Assembly: GCA_020848835.1 (NCBI GenBank)
Contig: JADLHJ010000027.1
Location: forward strand, 124,001-188,000
Length of the DNA stretch: 64,000 nt
Origin: Candidatus Hydrogenedentota bacterium
GTDB taxonomy: Bacteria > Hydrogenedentota > Hydrogenedentia > Hydrogenedentales > SLHB01
Direction: 5' to 3'
Numbering within the stretch: the first letter of the stretch is position 1; the number at the start of each line of letters is the position of its first letter. Positions 45,111 to 53,886 of this stretch are shown here, piece after piece. Below the pieces are notes generated by a model. That model was not told where the DNA came from, ran no database searches, and was given only the letters and a program-made list of their open reading frames with translations. Both the position numbers and the translations under genes were made by a program.

Positions 45111-45554
45111 ATTTGAGGCGATGCAACCGGAATGCCGGAGGATGGTCCGGGACGAAAAGCGCGTCCACACTTGCCGCGAAAGCCTTTAGCGAGCGGGACC
45201 GTTTTCGATTTTATTTTCGTGTGCCGTCAGTTTTCTGGAATTCTTGTCTAATCGCCAAATTCTTGTCAGCGCGTTATACGCTCAGCCTATAGCCCACTGT
45301 GTTGCACTTTTTAACAGCACGAGGAACCGCCACCGGGGTAACGGCACGGTCGATTTGGAAATGAGAAACAGGGGTGGTAAGAGTGAACTGGAAAGAAATA
45401 AACCCGCTGGACCCGCGAACCATCCAAGGCTTGGTAATGTCGTAGGGGTCTTGCAGCATTTGCTGTCCCGCGATATACTTACCGTTCGTCCCATATCGGT
45501 GCGGGGCGAAGCGTGGAATACCAGTCAGTTAAACAAAAGAAGAGGGGTAAACTC
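45111..45554. other. About 440 bases without a gene
   Basis: Between the divergent ankyrin and lipoprotein genes I see no convincing coding region. The only clear signal is the promoter at 45451-45479. The remainder, including 45171-45440, shows nothing I can name. Confidence 0.6.
45451..45479 (+). promoter_or_regulatory. Predicted sigma70 promoter
   Basis: TTGCAG (45451-45456) and TATACT (45474-45479) are 17 bases apart. The start of transcription would be near 45486, about 70 bases before the lipoprotein GTG at 45555. Confidence 0.5.
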
Positions 45555-46004
45555 GTGCGTAAGACAGCATTTTTCTCAATGTGCGGGGCATTGGTGATGG
45601 CGCTTGCATTGGCAGGTTGCGCGACCAGCGGCGGCGGCTCGACGGCGGCGAAGGGTCCGAGCCCGGAAGACGGTATCAAGGCGTCATTGGATGGTTGGAA
45701 GGCCGGTATGGAGGGCAAGGACCTTGCGAAGCTCGGCGCCAGCATGTCCGACAAGTTCAACCATTCGGAATGGGGCAACAAGCAGCAGATGCTCGATTTC
45801 CTGAAGTCGCAATTTGATCAGGGTACGCTGGACGGTACCAAGGTGGATGGCAGCAAGGCGAAAATTACCGTCAATGGCAATACGGCAACGGTGTATCCGG
45901 TGGAAATGACCGCGTCGTTCGGAACGGCGACGATCGAGTTCAAGCTTGAGAAAGAGGCCGATGGCGTGTGGCGCGCGACGGGAATTAACGTCGAAGGCGT
46001 ATAG
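45555..46004 (+). CDS. Lipoprotein with NTF2-like fold
   Basis: 149 residues. The start is GTG with GAGGGG seven bases upstream. The lipobox is LALAGCATSG (Cys near residue 21). After a short Gly/Ser linker the rest (DGIKASLDGWKAGMEGKDLAKLGASMSDKFNHSEWGNKQQMLDFLK, then beta strands TVYPVEMTASFGTATIEFKLEKEADGVWRATGI) has the helix-then-sheet pattern of SnoaL/DUF4440 NTF2-like domains. The ligand is unknown; likely outer-membrane attached. A terminator follows at 46022-46060. Confidence 0.7.
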   Translation: MRKTAFFSMCGALVMALALAGCATSGGGSTAAKGPSPEDGIKASLDGWKAGMEGKDLAKLGASMSDKFNHSEWGNKQQMLDFLKSQFDQGTLDGTKVDGSKAKITVNGNTATVYPVEMTASFGTATIEFKLEKEADGVWRATGINVEGV

Positions 46005-46021
46005 CGCTCGATTTTAAGGTC

Positions 46022-46060
46022 CACAGGCCGAAGCATCGCCACGCGAAGCTTCGGCCTGTG
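46022..46060 (+). terminator. Rho-independent terminator after the lipoprotein
   Basis: CACAGGCCGAAGC (46022-46034) pairs with GCTTCGGCCTGTG (46048-46060): a 13-base perfect stem with 13-base loop, followed by CCTATTTT. Confidence 0.75.
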
Positions 46061-46075
46061 CCTATTTTGCCGGAT

Positions 46076-46105
46076 TTGTGTAAGCCCGCTTGCAAAACTT
46101 ATACT
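46076..46105 (+). promoter_or_regulatory. Predicted promoter of sat
   Basis: TTGTGT (46076-46081) and TATACT (46100-46105) are 18 bases apart. Transcription would start about 80 bases before the ATG at 46193. Confidence 0.4.
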
Positions 46106-46192
46106 CCTCCTTTCCGCGCCCGAGGGTGACTTGGCGTGATCTTGCCTCAATGATGGGCGCGCAACCCGCAACAAACCGATTGGAGAGGAACT

Positions 46193-47344
46193 ATGTCGTT
46201 GCCCCCGCACGGCGGCACGTTGGTGGACCGCTTTTTGACTGGCGCCGCCCTGGACGCCGCAAAGGAAAAGGCCAAAGGCCTCCCGCGCATCAAGGTAGAT
46301 TCGTATTGCGCGTTCGATATTGACTGCATTGCGAAGGGCATTTTCAGCCCGCTGACCGGCTTTATGAACGAAGCGCAGGTCCGCAGCGTCATCAACAACA
46401 TGCACGTGAAGCCGGGTGTGCCGTGGACGATTCCGATCCTGCTGGCGGTCTCCAGCGAAGTGGGAGACAAGCTGAGCCTCAATTCCGAAATCGCGATCGA
46501 AGATGACGAAGGCGATATCGTCGCCATTCTCCACCTCGCGGAGAAGTTCCATGTAGACCACCGCGAGATCGCGGAGAAGGTCTATCGAACCACAGACGAG
46601 ACGCACCCTGGCGTTGCTTATACGCTGGGTCTGGGCGACGTGTTTCTCGCGGGCGACATCGACGTGCTGAAGGCGCGCGTGATCGAGCACCAAGAATACA
46701 ATCTCACGCCAAAAGAGACCCGCGCGGCATTCGAGCACCACGGGTGGAAGCGTATCGTGGCGTTTCAGACGCGCAACCCGATCCACCGCGCGCACGAGTA
46801 CCTGACGAAGTGTGCGTTGGAAGTGTGCGACGGATTGTTGATTCACCCGCTCATGGGAACGACGAAGAGCGACGACATTCCCGGCGATGTGCGCATGGAG
46901 TGTTACAAGACAATCGTCGAACTGTATTATCCGAAGAAGCACACGATGCTGTCGATTATGCCAGTGAACATGCGCTACGCGGGGCCTAAAGAAGCGGTGA
47001 TGCACGCGATCATCCGCAAAAATTATGGCTGCACGCACTTCATCGTCGGCCGCGACCATGCGGGCGTGGGAAACTTTTACGGCACGTATGATGCGCATTA
47101 CATCTTCAACGAGATCGATTTGCAGGAACTCGGCATTCAGCCGTTGTTCTTCGATCACACGTTCCACTGCAAGGCCTGCGGCAATATGGGTTCGATCAAG
47201 ACCTGCCCGCACGACAAGGAAAACCACACGATCCTTAGCGGGACAAAAGTCCGCGACATGCTGAAGGCGGGCGAGATTCCGCCGGTGGAGTTCAGCCGTC
47301 CGGAAGTGGCGAAGGTGCTTATCAAGTGGGCGCAGAGCGCATAA
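46193..47344 (+). CDS. sat: Sulfate adenylyltransferase
   Basis: 383 residues of the single-chain (Sat/MET3-type) ATP sulfurylase, not the CysDN type. FQTRNPIHRAHE is the ATP/sulfate-binding motif and GRDHAGVG the second. A C-terminal zinc-like knuckle FHCKACGNMGSIKTCPH is typical of this form in bacteria that also include sulfate reducers. It makes adenylyl sulfate from ATP and sulfate, or runs in reverse. The start is ATG with GAGAGGA upstream. It could feed sulfide to CysK and MetY (4737-7026), although no APS kinase or reductase is in the window. A terminator follows. Confidence 0.95.
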   Translation: MSLPPHGGTLVDRFLTGAALDAAKEKAKGLPRIKVDSYCAFDIDCIAKGIFSPLTGFMNEAQVRSVINNMHVKPGVPWTIPILLAVSSEVGDKLSLNSEIAIEDDEGDIVAILHLAEKFHVDHREIAEKVYRTTDETHPGVAYTLGLGDVFLAGDIDVLKARVIEHQEYNLTPKETRAAFEHHGWKRIVAFQTRNPIHRAHEYLTKCALEVCDGLLIHPLMGTTKSDDIPGDVRMECYKTIVELYYPKKHTMLSIMPVNMRYAGPKEAVMHAIIRKNYGCTHFIVGRDHAGVGNFYGTYDAHYIFNEIDLQELGIQPLFFDHTFHCKACGNMGSIKTCPHDKENHTILSGTKVRDMLKAGEIPPVEFSRPEVAKVLIKWAQSA

Positions 47345-47370
47345 AAGCGGTTCGCTTAATTTTTGTTTGT

Positions 47371-47400
47371 AACGCCCGGCTTCCATGCCGGGCGTTTTTA
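47371..47400 (+). terminator. Rho-independent terminator after sat
   Basis: AACGCCCGGC (47371-47380) pairs with GCCGGGCGTT (47387-47396), six-base loop, followed by TTTTA. A partial inverted copy of this hairpin (GGAAGCCGGGCG) follows at about 47429-47440. Confidence 0.85.
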
Positions 47401-47481
47401 TTTGATCGTCCCGACTCTCGCCCGACACGGAAGCCGGGCGCTACAATTGTTGCTCTATGAGTACTGACGGGTGCGAATGAA

Positions 47482-48849
47482 ATGACCACGAGCGGTAAAC
47501 CCCGCGTTCTTGTCATCGGCCTTGATTGCGCGGCGCCGCGTTTTGTATTTGGGCCGGACGCATTCGATCTTCCGAATCTCCGCGCTTTGATGGAGCGTGG
47601 TTGCTATGGCCCGCTGGAAAGTTGTCACCCGCCGATTACCGTTCCTGCGTGGGCCTGCATGATGACAGGCAAAGATCCAGGTGAACTTGGGTGCTACGGG
47701 TTTCGCAACCGCGCCGATTATTCGTACAATGAAATGACCACCGCCAACGGCGCGGCGATTCGCGAGCCGCGTGTGTGGGACATCCTGTCCCGGTATGGCA
47801 AACAATGCATTGTCCTCGGTGTGCCGCAGACGTTTCCGCCGAAGCCGCTCAACGGTTGCCTCGTGTCGGGAATGGATACGCCGGATACCAGCGTCGATTA
47901 CACCTACCCGAAATCGTTGAAGCGGGAGATCGAACGAGAATGCGGCGCGTACATCCCCGATGTGAAGGACTTCCGCACGGACGATAAGGAAGGGTTATTA
48001 AAACGCCTCTACGCGCTGATGGAGAACCGTTTCGCGGTTGCGCGGTATCTCATGAAAGCAAAGTCTTGGAACTTTTTCATGATGGTCGAGATGGGGGTTG
48101 ACCGGCTTCACCATGCGTTTTGGAAATACTGCGATCCGCTGCATCCGAAGTTTGTCACGGGAAATCCATTTGAGCATGTGTTTCGCGACTACTATCGCGC
48201 GGTGGATACGCGAATCGGCGCACTCATAGCACTCGCGGGCGACGACGTGACAACGATCGTAGTTTCCGATCATGGTGCAAAAGCAATGCGAGGCGGGTTG
48301 CGCATCAATCAGTGGCTGATCGATAGCGGCTATCTGCGTTTGAAAGAAACACCGCCTGCAGGTACGCGCCTCGAAGATTGCGCGGTGGATTGGCGCAACA
48401 CGCGCGCATGGAGTTCAGGCGGGTATTACGCGCGCGTTTTCTTGAACGTGCAAGGCCGCGAACCCGAAGGATGCGTAGCGCAACAGCATTACAACCGCAC
48501 TCGTGACGAAATCGCGAATGGGATACGCGAGATAAATGGACCGAACAACGAGCGGCCAAATAATCGCGTTCTCAAGCCAGAAGAAATCTATCGCCAAATG
48601 AACGGTATCGCGCCAGACCTCATCGTGTATCCCGATGATCTCAATTGGCGCGCTATTGGTACTGTTGGCCATGATTCCATCTATGCGGATGAAAACGACA
48701 CTGGGCCCGATGATGCCAATCACGATTACGACGGCATCTTCATCGCCGACGGAAGAAATGAAGAAGTAGGCGCAGTACCGCAGAGCATTTATGAGATCGC
48801 CCCATGGGTGCTTGGGGCGTTCGGCATTTCACGACCACTCGTATATTGA
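47482..48849 (+). CDS. Alkaline-phosphatase-superfamily phosphodiesterase
   Basis: 455 residues of the type I phosphodiesterase/nucleotide pyrophosphatase family. Metal and nucleophile motifs: VLVIGLDCAAPRFV at the N-terminus, PPITVPAWACMMTGKDPGELGCYGF with the nucleophile Thr, and VVSDHGAKAMRGG with the Asp-His ligands. There is no signal peptide, so it is probably cytosolic. It hydrolyses a phosphodiester or sulfate-type bond; possible substrates are nucleotides or phospholipid head groups. The upstream ribosome-binding site is weak. Its 3' end is close to the convergent ribulokinase gene, with the repeat 48861-48920 between. Confidence 0.8.
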   Translation: MTTSGKPRVLVIGLDCAAPRFVFGPDAFDLPNLRALMERGCYGPLESCHPPITVPAWACMMTGKDPGELGCYGFRNRADYSYNEMTTANGAAIREPRVWDILSRYGKQCIVLGVPQTFPPKPLNGCLVSGMDTPDTSVDYTYPKSLKREIERECGAYIPDVKDFRTDDKEGLLKRLYALMENRFAVARYLMKAKSWNFFMMVEMGVDRLHHAFWKYCDPLHPKFVTGNPFEHVFRDYYRAVDTRIGALIALAGDDVTTIVVSDHGAKAMRGGLRINQWLIDSGYLRLKETPPAGTRLEDCAVDWRNTRAWSSGGYYARVFLNVQGREPEGCVAQQHYNRTRDEIANGIREINGPNNERPNNRVLKPEEIYRQMNGIAPDLIVYPDDLNWRAIGTVGHDSIYADENDTGPDDANHDYDGIFIADGRNEEVGAVPQSIYEIAPWVLGAFGISRPLVY

Positions 48850-48860
48850 ACCTGTAAAGA

Positions 48861-48920
48861 AGCACGGGCGTCCCGCCCGTGTTTCATGCGTTTATCAATC
48901 ACGGGCGGGACGCCCGTGCT
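48861..48920. repeat. Perfect 21-base inverted repeat at gene ends
   Basis: Arms at 48861-48881 and 48900-48920 are exact reverse complements with an 18-base loop; each arm is itself palindromic (CACGGGCG/CGCCCGTG). The right arm is inside the ribulokinase gene and its stop codon (48895-48897) is in the loop. It lies 11 bases past the stop of the phosphodiesterase gene. Confidence 0.9.
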
Positions 48921-50586
48921 CCTTTGTCGCGTGCCGCAAAGCCTTCAATTCTTTCATCGCGGCGTCTCCGCCTTTTCGGCCGAAAATATCGTGCAGGCGG
49001 CGGTAGACCGCGTAGAGTTTTTTGTAAGCCGCGTGGGCGTCTTTGTTTGGTTTGTAGACGGTATCGCGCAGGCGCGCCATTTTTTGGGCCGCAGCGGTAA
49101 TGTCGGCGTAACCACCTGCTTCAACGCCTGCTGCGACCGCACCCCACATCGCGGAACCGAGCGCGACGGTTTGATCGCTTGCGCTGATTTTGATTTCGCG
49201 ATTGGTGACGTCTGCGAAGATTTGCATGAGCAGTGGATTTTTCCCAGGCAATCCGCCGCATGCATACAACTCGGTGATCGGTACGCCGCCCGCTTCGAGT
49301 TGCTTGATGATCGTGTAAGTGCCGAACGCAGTGCTTTCGAGGACCGCTCGGTACATTTCCGCGGGCGTCGTGGCGAGTGTCATGCCGATCATGAGACCGC
49401 TTAGATCGGTGTCGACGAGAATGCAGCGGTTGCCGTTCCACCAGTCGAGACACACGACACCGGATTCGCCGACTTTTAATTTCTCGGCTTCGCGTCCGAG
49501 GTAGCCGTGTACGTCGAGTCCCGCTTTCTTTGCTTCCTCGTACACGCTTGCGGGCACGCAGTTGTCCACGAACCAGGCGAAGATGTCGCCGACCGCGCTC
49601 TGGCCTGCTTCAAAACCGTAATAGCCGGGGAGGATGCCGTCTTTCACAACGCCGCACATGCCCTCGACAATTTTCTTTTCGATGCCGCAGACCATATGGC
49701 ACAGGCTCGTGCCCATGATCATCACCATTTTGCCTGCGTCAGTTACGGTTGCGGCTGGCACGGCAACATGCGCATCGACACCGCCCGTGGCGACGGCGGT
49801 ACCGGGCTTGAGCCCAAGTTTCTCCGCCATCTCCGGCAATAATCCACCCGCGCGCACGCCCGCAGGGTAGATGTCGCTGCGCATTTTTTCGGCAATGACA
49901 TTTTCAAATCGCGGATCGAGCGCCTTGAAGTATTCTTTGGATGGATAGCCTTCGTCCCAAATCGCTTTGTAGCCGGCAACACACGCGTTGCGCTTTTCTT
50001 TGCCGCAGAGTTGCAGTACGATCCAGTCACCCGCTTCGATCAGTCGATCGGCAGCGGCATATATTTCGGGCGCTTCGTCGAGAATTTGCAGTGCTTTGGG
50101 GATAAACCATTCGCTCGAGATCTTCCCGCCGTAGCGCGCGAGAAAATCCTCGCCGCGTTTTGCGGCCACTTCATTTACTTTGTCCGCTTCCGGCTGCGCG
50201 GCATGGTGTTTCCAGAGTTTTACCCACGCATGCGGGTTCGCTTCCCATTCCTTCTTCATGCAGAGCGGCGTGCCGTCTTTGTCGATGGGCAACATCGTGC
50301 ATGCGGTGAAGTCCGTGCCGATGCCGATGACGTCCTCGCCGGAGATGCCTGCATCCTTCAGTGCGCGGGGAATGACTTTCTCCATTACGGAGAGGTAATC
50401 GCGCGGATTCTGCAATGCCCAATCTGGTGGTAGCTTCTTGCCCGTGCTCGGCAACACATCGTCGATTACGACATCGGGATAACGCTCTACCGCCGTGGCG
50501 ACTTCTTCACCGTTATCGACTGCGACGACCAGCGCGCGCGCCGATTCCGTGCCATAGTCCAACCCCAAGACATACTTCCGGCCCAT
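48895..50586 (-). CDS. araB: Ribulokinase
   Basis: 563 residues of the FGGY kinase family, ribulokinase branch: LGLDYGTESARALVV at the N-terminus, GTDFTACTMLPI, and the C-terminal TAFGTYTIIKQLEAGGVPITELYACGGLPGKN ATP-binding region. It phosphorylates L-ribulose in arabinose use. The start ATG has GAGGGGG upstream. The last residues (KEHGRPARD) are encoded by an inverted repeat, so the true C-terminus may have been extended by the repeat. It follows the DUF1573 gene by 27 bases. No araA or araD is in this window. Confidence 0.88.
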   Translation of the reverse strand: MGRKYVLGLDYGTESARALVVAVDNGEEVATAVERYPDVVIDDVLPSTGKKLPPDWALQNPRDYLSVMEKVIPRALKDAGISGEDVIGIGTDFTACTMLPIDKDGTPLCMKKEWEANPHAWVKLWKHHAAQPEADKVNEVAAKRGEDFLARYGGKISSEWFIPKALQILDEAPEIYAAADRLIEAGDWIVLQLCGKEKRNACVAGYKAIWDEGYPSKEYFKALDPRFENVIAEKMRSDIYPAGVRAGGLLPEMAEKLGLKPGTAVATGGVDAHVAVPAATVTDAGKMVMIMGTSLCHMVCGIEKKIVEGMCGVVKDGILPGYYGFEAGQSAVGDIFAWFVDNCVPASVYEEAKKAGLDVHGYLGREAEKLKVGESGVVCLDWWNGNRCILVDTDLSGLMIGMTLATTPAEMYRAVLESTAFGTYTIIKQLEAGGVPITELYACGGLPGKNPLLMQIFADVTNREIKISASDQTVALGSAMWGAVAAGVEAGGYADITAAAQKMARLRDTVYKPNKDAHAAYKKLYAVYRRLHDIFGRKGGDAAMKELKALRHATKEHGRPARD

Positions 50587-50613
50587 GTAACTTGCCCCCT
50601 CTCGATGCGATGA

Positions 50614-51651
50614 CTAATTGGTTTTTGATGCGCTCGACGCAGTTGCCGGTTGCGAAGATGCGTTCGGCGTGATTGCTGCGCTTAGATCGCGCGGAAAAAC
50701 GACGTACAGCGACTGCGGGCTGACACCCTCGCCAAATGCAATCGTCAGAAAACCACGCGACATCCGCCCCGGTTGTTTGAGAAACGTGAGATCGATCTTT
50801 TGCTCCGCTGCGGCCTCCTTCGGCAAGGCGACCTCTTTGATTGCGCACACTTTTGCCTCAATAGACGCGATCGTGAATGGCTTACCTTTGGTGTGCTTTA
50901 AAGTTAGTGGTATTGTCGCTTCGTCTTTGCCTTCTTCAAATTTCACCTGCAACGGTGCGGGTGTGATCTGGATCATTGGGATTACATTGAAAGTCAGGTT
51001 GAGGTTTTGGGCTGCCTTGCCGTCGCGGTCGAACTCAATCTCGATGGGCACCGGGCGCTTTCCGGTGGGCAACGTTTCGTTGGCGCTGACTACTAACGTT
51101 TTTTCGCCTCCGTTCGCTGCTGTTTCAATTGCGACCTGGACTCCGCGCGAGCGCGTTGTTGCACCGAGTATCGTTACGTTGCCAGCATCTTTTGCGATGC
51201 GCAGCGGCAAGCGCACACTCGCGGGTTCACCCTGGTTTACATCTACGGTTAGCAGTTGTGTGTCGGTTTCGATGATCGGCGCGAAGGTCACTGAAGATGT
51301 GAAGATTAACTGTTCTGGCAACGGCGGGTCGGTCACGATGCGGATGTTTTTCACATTTTTGCCGACGGCGGCGGTGGTGACTTCGTAGGAAATTTCGCCG
51401 CGTCCGCCGGGTTGGATAACTTCTTTGCTTACAACCGCGGTTGTGCAATGACAGGTTGGCTTTGCATCAGTGACCTTGAATGGCACGGTGCCCGTGTTTT
51501 CGACGTAGAACTTGCCTTTTACCACCGATCCGGCGAGTACGGTGCCGTGGTCCTGGTTCGGCTCGACGAGCTTTCCGGAAATCCCTTCCACCGCCCAGGC
51601 TGGCGTGACAAGACTTATGATGACTGCGAAAAGAATCACGAACTGTCGCAT
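50614..51651 (-). CDS. Secreted DUF1573-domain protein
   Basis: 345 residues with a signal peptide (MRQFVILFAVIISLVTPAWA). The DUF1573 domain (about 25-110; HGTVLAGSVVKGKFYVENTGTVPFKVTDAKPTCHCTTAVV) has an immunoglobulin-like fold with the conserved Cys-x-Cys-T motif. Two further beta domains follow (about 110-300), likely also immunoglobulin-like. DUF1573 proteins are secreted and common in planctomycete-like bacteria; function unknown. AGGA lies five bases before the ATG. It is upstream of araB in the same direction and may be in the same transcript. Confidence 0.75.
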   Translation of the reverse strand: MRQFVILFAVIISLVTPAWAVEGISGKLVEPNQDHGTVLAGSVVKGKFYVENTGTVPFKVTDAKPTCHCTTAVVSKEVIQPGGRGEISYEVTTAAVGKNVKNIRIVTDPPLPEQLIFTSSVTFAPIIETDTQLLTVDVNQGEPASVRLPLRIAKDAGNVTILGATTRSRGVQVAIETAANGGEKTLVVSANETLPTGKRPVPIEIEFDRDGKAAQNLNLTFNVIPMIQITPAPLQVKFEEGKDEATIPLTLKHTKGKPFTIASIEAKVCAIKEVALPKEAAAEQKIDLTFLKQPGRMSRGFLTIAFGEGVSPQSLYVVFPRDLSAAITPNASSQPATASSASKTN

Positions 51652-51774
51652 GGGGTTCCTACCTCATTTCGCCCGAAACAGGCACGTAATTGCACCGTCG
51701 CGACAGTATAACGTATGAGAAATTTGGGTGCATCCGCGCCAGAGTGGGCATATCGGACGTATAGCTGGAGTAGT

Positions 51775-52488
51775 ATGTCGAATATGTATCCCAACGCATG
51801 TGAAACGGCGTATCAGATTTTCACGTTCCGTACCAAAAAGAAGACGGTTCGGTTTCTTGTTTCTTCCTCTGTCATGCGGCAGATTCCATCTTTAGAAGAG
51901 ATATTGATGCGTGCTTGCGCCAACGATACGGTGACTTGGCCGCAAAGCATCGTGATTACTGCCGTCGGCGAGAATCGCTGGGTTCCAGGCGATAGCCTGC
52001 ATATGGTCTTCCCCGAGTGGCTTTTTAATAAAGTGTCCGAAGAACAAGCAAAACAACGACGCTGGTGGAAGCGGCTCATAGTGGGCCGTCGAATAGATTG
52101 GCCTTCGTGGGACATTGCATGGACACTTGCCTATTATCTGCAGCCGATTCAACCGGACGACTGGCCGCCAACCTATGATGCAGTATTTCTGAGACACGCC
52201 ATAGACATGCCATTTGCATATCGGCCAATAGGCACTACTTTTAGAGCCTTGCTTCTGCTCCCGCTCTTGATTCTTTTATTGATAGCGGGCTTGCTAGGCC
52301 CGTTTGTCTATAGTCGAAATCCAAAGCTCTTGTATCTTCGAGCTCATTTTCAAATCGCGTTCGGCCGCGCGCAAGGGCTGAGCCGCACGCGCCAGCGGTT
52401 GCGTGAGCTTGGTGAACCGGAAGAAAAATTGAAAGAGCTTGCGATTCGGCCTTGCCTGAATGTGGTGAAGTCCGAGCGGCCGGATTAA
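51775..52488 (+). CDS. Hypothetical protein with one membrane helix
   Basis: 237 residues. Start ATG at 51775 with GGAG four bases upstream; other starts at 51715 or 51784 are possible. The first half is soluble with a motif rich in Trp (RWWKRLIVGRRIDWPSWDIAWTLAYY). A helix of about 23 residues (FRALLLLPLLILLLIAGLLGPFVY) crosses the membrane near residue 180. The C-terminal part is basic. I recognise no family. The base composition is more AT-rich than its neighbours. The stop overlaps dcd by four bases on the opposite strand. Confidence 0.5.
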   Translation: MSNMYPNACETAYQIFTFRTKKKTVRFLVSSSVMRQIPSLEEILMRACANDTVTWPQSIVITAVGENRWVPGDSLHMVFPEWLFNKVSEEQAKQRRWWKRLIVGRRIDWPSWDIAWTLAYYLQPIQPDDWPPTYDAVFLRHAIDMPFAYRPIGTTFRALLLLPLLILLLIAGLLGPFVYSRNPKLLYLRAHFQIAFGRAQGLSRTRQRLRELGEPEEKLKELAIRPCLNVVKSERPD

Positions 52489-53024
52489 TCCCGCGGGACT
52501 TCGATGTCCAAATACGCGCGGGAACCCGTGGTTTCGCGTTGGCCCTGATATTTTCCGCGGTACGGGTTTTCGACAGGGCCGTCGGCGGCGGCGATGACGA
52601 GTTGGCAGATTCGGCGTCCAGCCTGGATGCGCATGGGGGCGCTGTTGGCGTTAAATAGTTCGAGGGTGATTGCGCCTTCGAAACCGGGGTCGACCCAACC
52701 GGCGTTTTGAATGAAGAGTCCGAGGCGGCCGATGGAGCTGCGGCCTTCCACGAATGCGGTGAGATAATCCGGCAGCGCGATGAACTCGTGCGTGGTAGCG
52801 AGGACAAACCCGTGCGCGGGAACGACGAAGAATTCGCCTTCGACCTTTTCGTACTCGATAGGCTCTGACATCGAGTACATGCCCTGCGTTGCGCGCGGCG
52901 TGAGGAATGTCGTGCCGAGGCGCAGGTCTACCGATGCGGGCCCGATTTGTACGGGCTCTATGGGTTCGACGCGCAACTCACCGTTGGCGAGCAATTCCTT
53001 AATTTTGCGATCGGGCAGAATCAC
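52485..53024 (-). CDS. dcd: dCTP deaminase
   Basis: 179 residues of the dUTPase-like trimeric fold. The catalytic region VEGRSSIGRLGLFIQNAGWVDPGFEGAITLELFN is present, including the Arg/Glu and the tyrosine-pocket pattern. It converts dCTP to dUTP; a bifunctional form that also makes dUMP cannot be excluded. I chose the GTG at 53024, with GGGGGA seven bases upstream, over the TTG at 53039. Convergent with the hypothetical membrane gene by a 4-base overlap. Confidence 0.9.
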   Translation of the reverse strand: MILPDRKIKELLANGELRVEPIEPVQIGPASVDLRLGTTFLTPRATQGMYSMSEPIEYEKVEGEFFVVPAHGFVLATTHEFIALPDYLTAFVEGRSSIGRLGLFIQNAGWVDPGFEGAITLELFNANSAPMRIQAGRRICQLVIAAADGPVENPYRGKYQGQRETTGSRAYLDIEVPRD

Positions 53025-53137
53025 GAGACGGTCCCCCAAGTTTTCAGGGGAATTTTAGGACAGGATTTCTGCGGGCGCAAATTGGCGGGGTTGAAGCAAA
53101 CAAGCAAGTCGTCGCGTTTTTGACCGAACGCGGTGCT

Positions 53138-53161
53138 GGGCTTAGAGACGCGCCGCGCTCA
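53138..53161. repeat. 24-base dispersed repeat, copy 2
   Basis: Matches 42629-42652 in the same orientation at 23 of 24 bases (core GAGACGCGCCGCGCTCA). It overlaps the stop codon of the PilZ gene at 53159. Confidence 0.6.
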
Positions 53162-53599
53162 ATCCTCTTTCTTCGTTAACGCCTCGCGTAGCGAAAACAG
53201 GCCTTGCACAAAGGTGGCGAATTCCATGTTTTGCGTGAGGGCGTCGCCGAAGCGCACGCCTATCCACATGCGGCTTTCGATATCCGGTTTCGTGCGCACG
53301 ACTTCGGCAGGGCCAATAAACATGGCCGGCAGATATTCCGCGACGGCAAAGCGTTTCGTAGGTATTGCTACGACAATACGTTGACCGACGGTCAGTTTAT
53401 GTTTGGTGACCAGCCATGCACCCGTTACGGAGAGATTGCGGATGATGCCGGGTCCAATCAGGATGCGCGGTGATTCCTCTTCCGACTGCGCCTTGATGGA
53501 AAGCTTTAGTCGAAACTTAAATCGCGTGGCGGCGCGTAGATCCGCTTTCTTAGGTTCAAACGGATCACTCCATGCGGCATTCGTGTCATACCGAGCCAT
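53159..53599 (-). CDS. PilZ-domain protein
   Basis: 146 residues. An Arg-rich RAATRFKFR loop near residue 25 corresponds to RxxxR, and NLSVTGAWL near residue 55 to the NxSxxG motif. This is a single PilZ domain, likely c-di-GMP-binding. The start ATG has GGGAG nine bases upstream and a good promoter at 53629-53657. The 24-base dispersed repeat ends at its stop codon. It has no partner gene in the same direction. Confidence 0.82.
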   Translation of the reverse strand: MARYDTNAAWSDPFEPKKADLRAATRFKFRLKLSIKAQSEEESPRILIGPGIIRNLSVTGAWLVTKHKLTVGQRIVVAIPTKRFAVAEYLPAMFIGPAEVVRTKPDIESRMWIGVRFGDALTQNMEFATFVQGLFSLREALTKKED

Positions 53600-53628
53600 A
53601 GCCCATCGCTCCCTTTTCTCCGGAAAAC

Positions 53629-53657
53629 ATCATAGCACACACTTTTACGGGTGTCTA
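53629..53657 (-). promoter_or_regulatory. Predicted sigma70 promoter of the PilZ gene
   Basis: On the minus strand TAGACA (53652-53657) and TATGAT (53629-53634) are 17 bases apart, and TGC precedes the -10 box as an extended -10. Transcription would start near 53622. A 12-base palindrome, ATTAAGCTTAAT (53686-53697), lies upstream and could be an operator. Confidence 0.65.
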
Positions 53658-53886
53658 CACAAAATCCATATTTCGCATTTTAATTATTAAGCTTAATCAT
53701 GCCAAGGGCTAAAGCTCGGCATCGCAGTGCATTGGTAGAGGCGGGAACTCCCAACAATGAGCTGCCGTAAACCAATTGGTATAATCGGTGGTCAGACGGG
53801 TACGTCGTATACCGTCACCGGGATTCATGCGTACCATCATGCAAAACCCTGGGTGATTAATTGGTTCCATAGAGACACTTTCACCT

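Noticed and set aside
45818..47428. A 536-codon open frame on the minus strand
   Set aside because: It lies exactly opposite sat, which has strong family motifs; the predicted protein is rich in His and Arg and low in typical hydrophobic patterns, as antisense shadows in GC-rich genes are.
48861..48920. A CRISPR-like repeat
   Set aside because: Only two inverted copies are present, not direct repeats with regular spacers; it is a palindrome.
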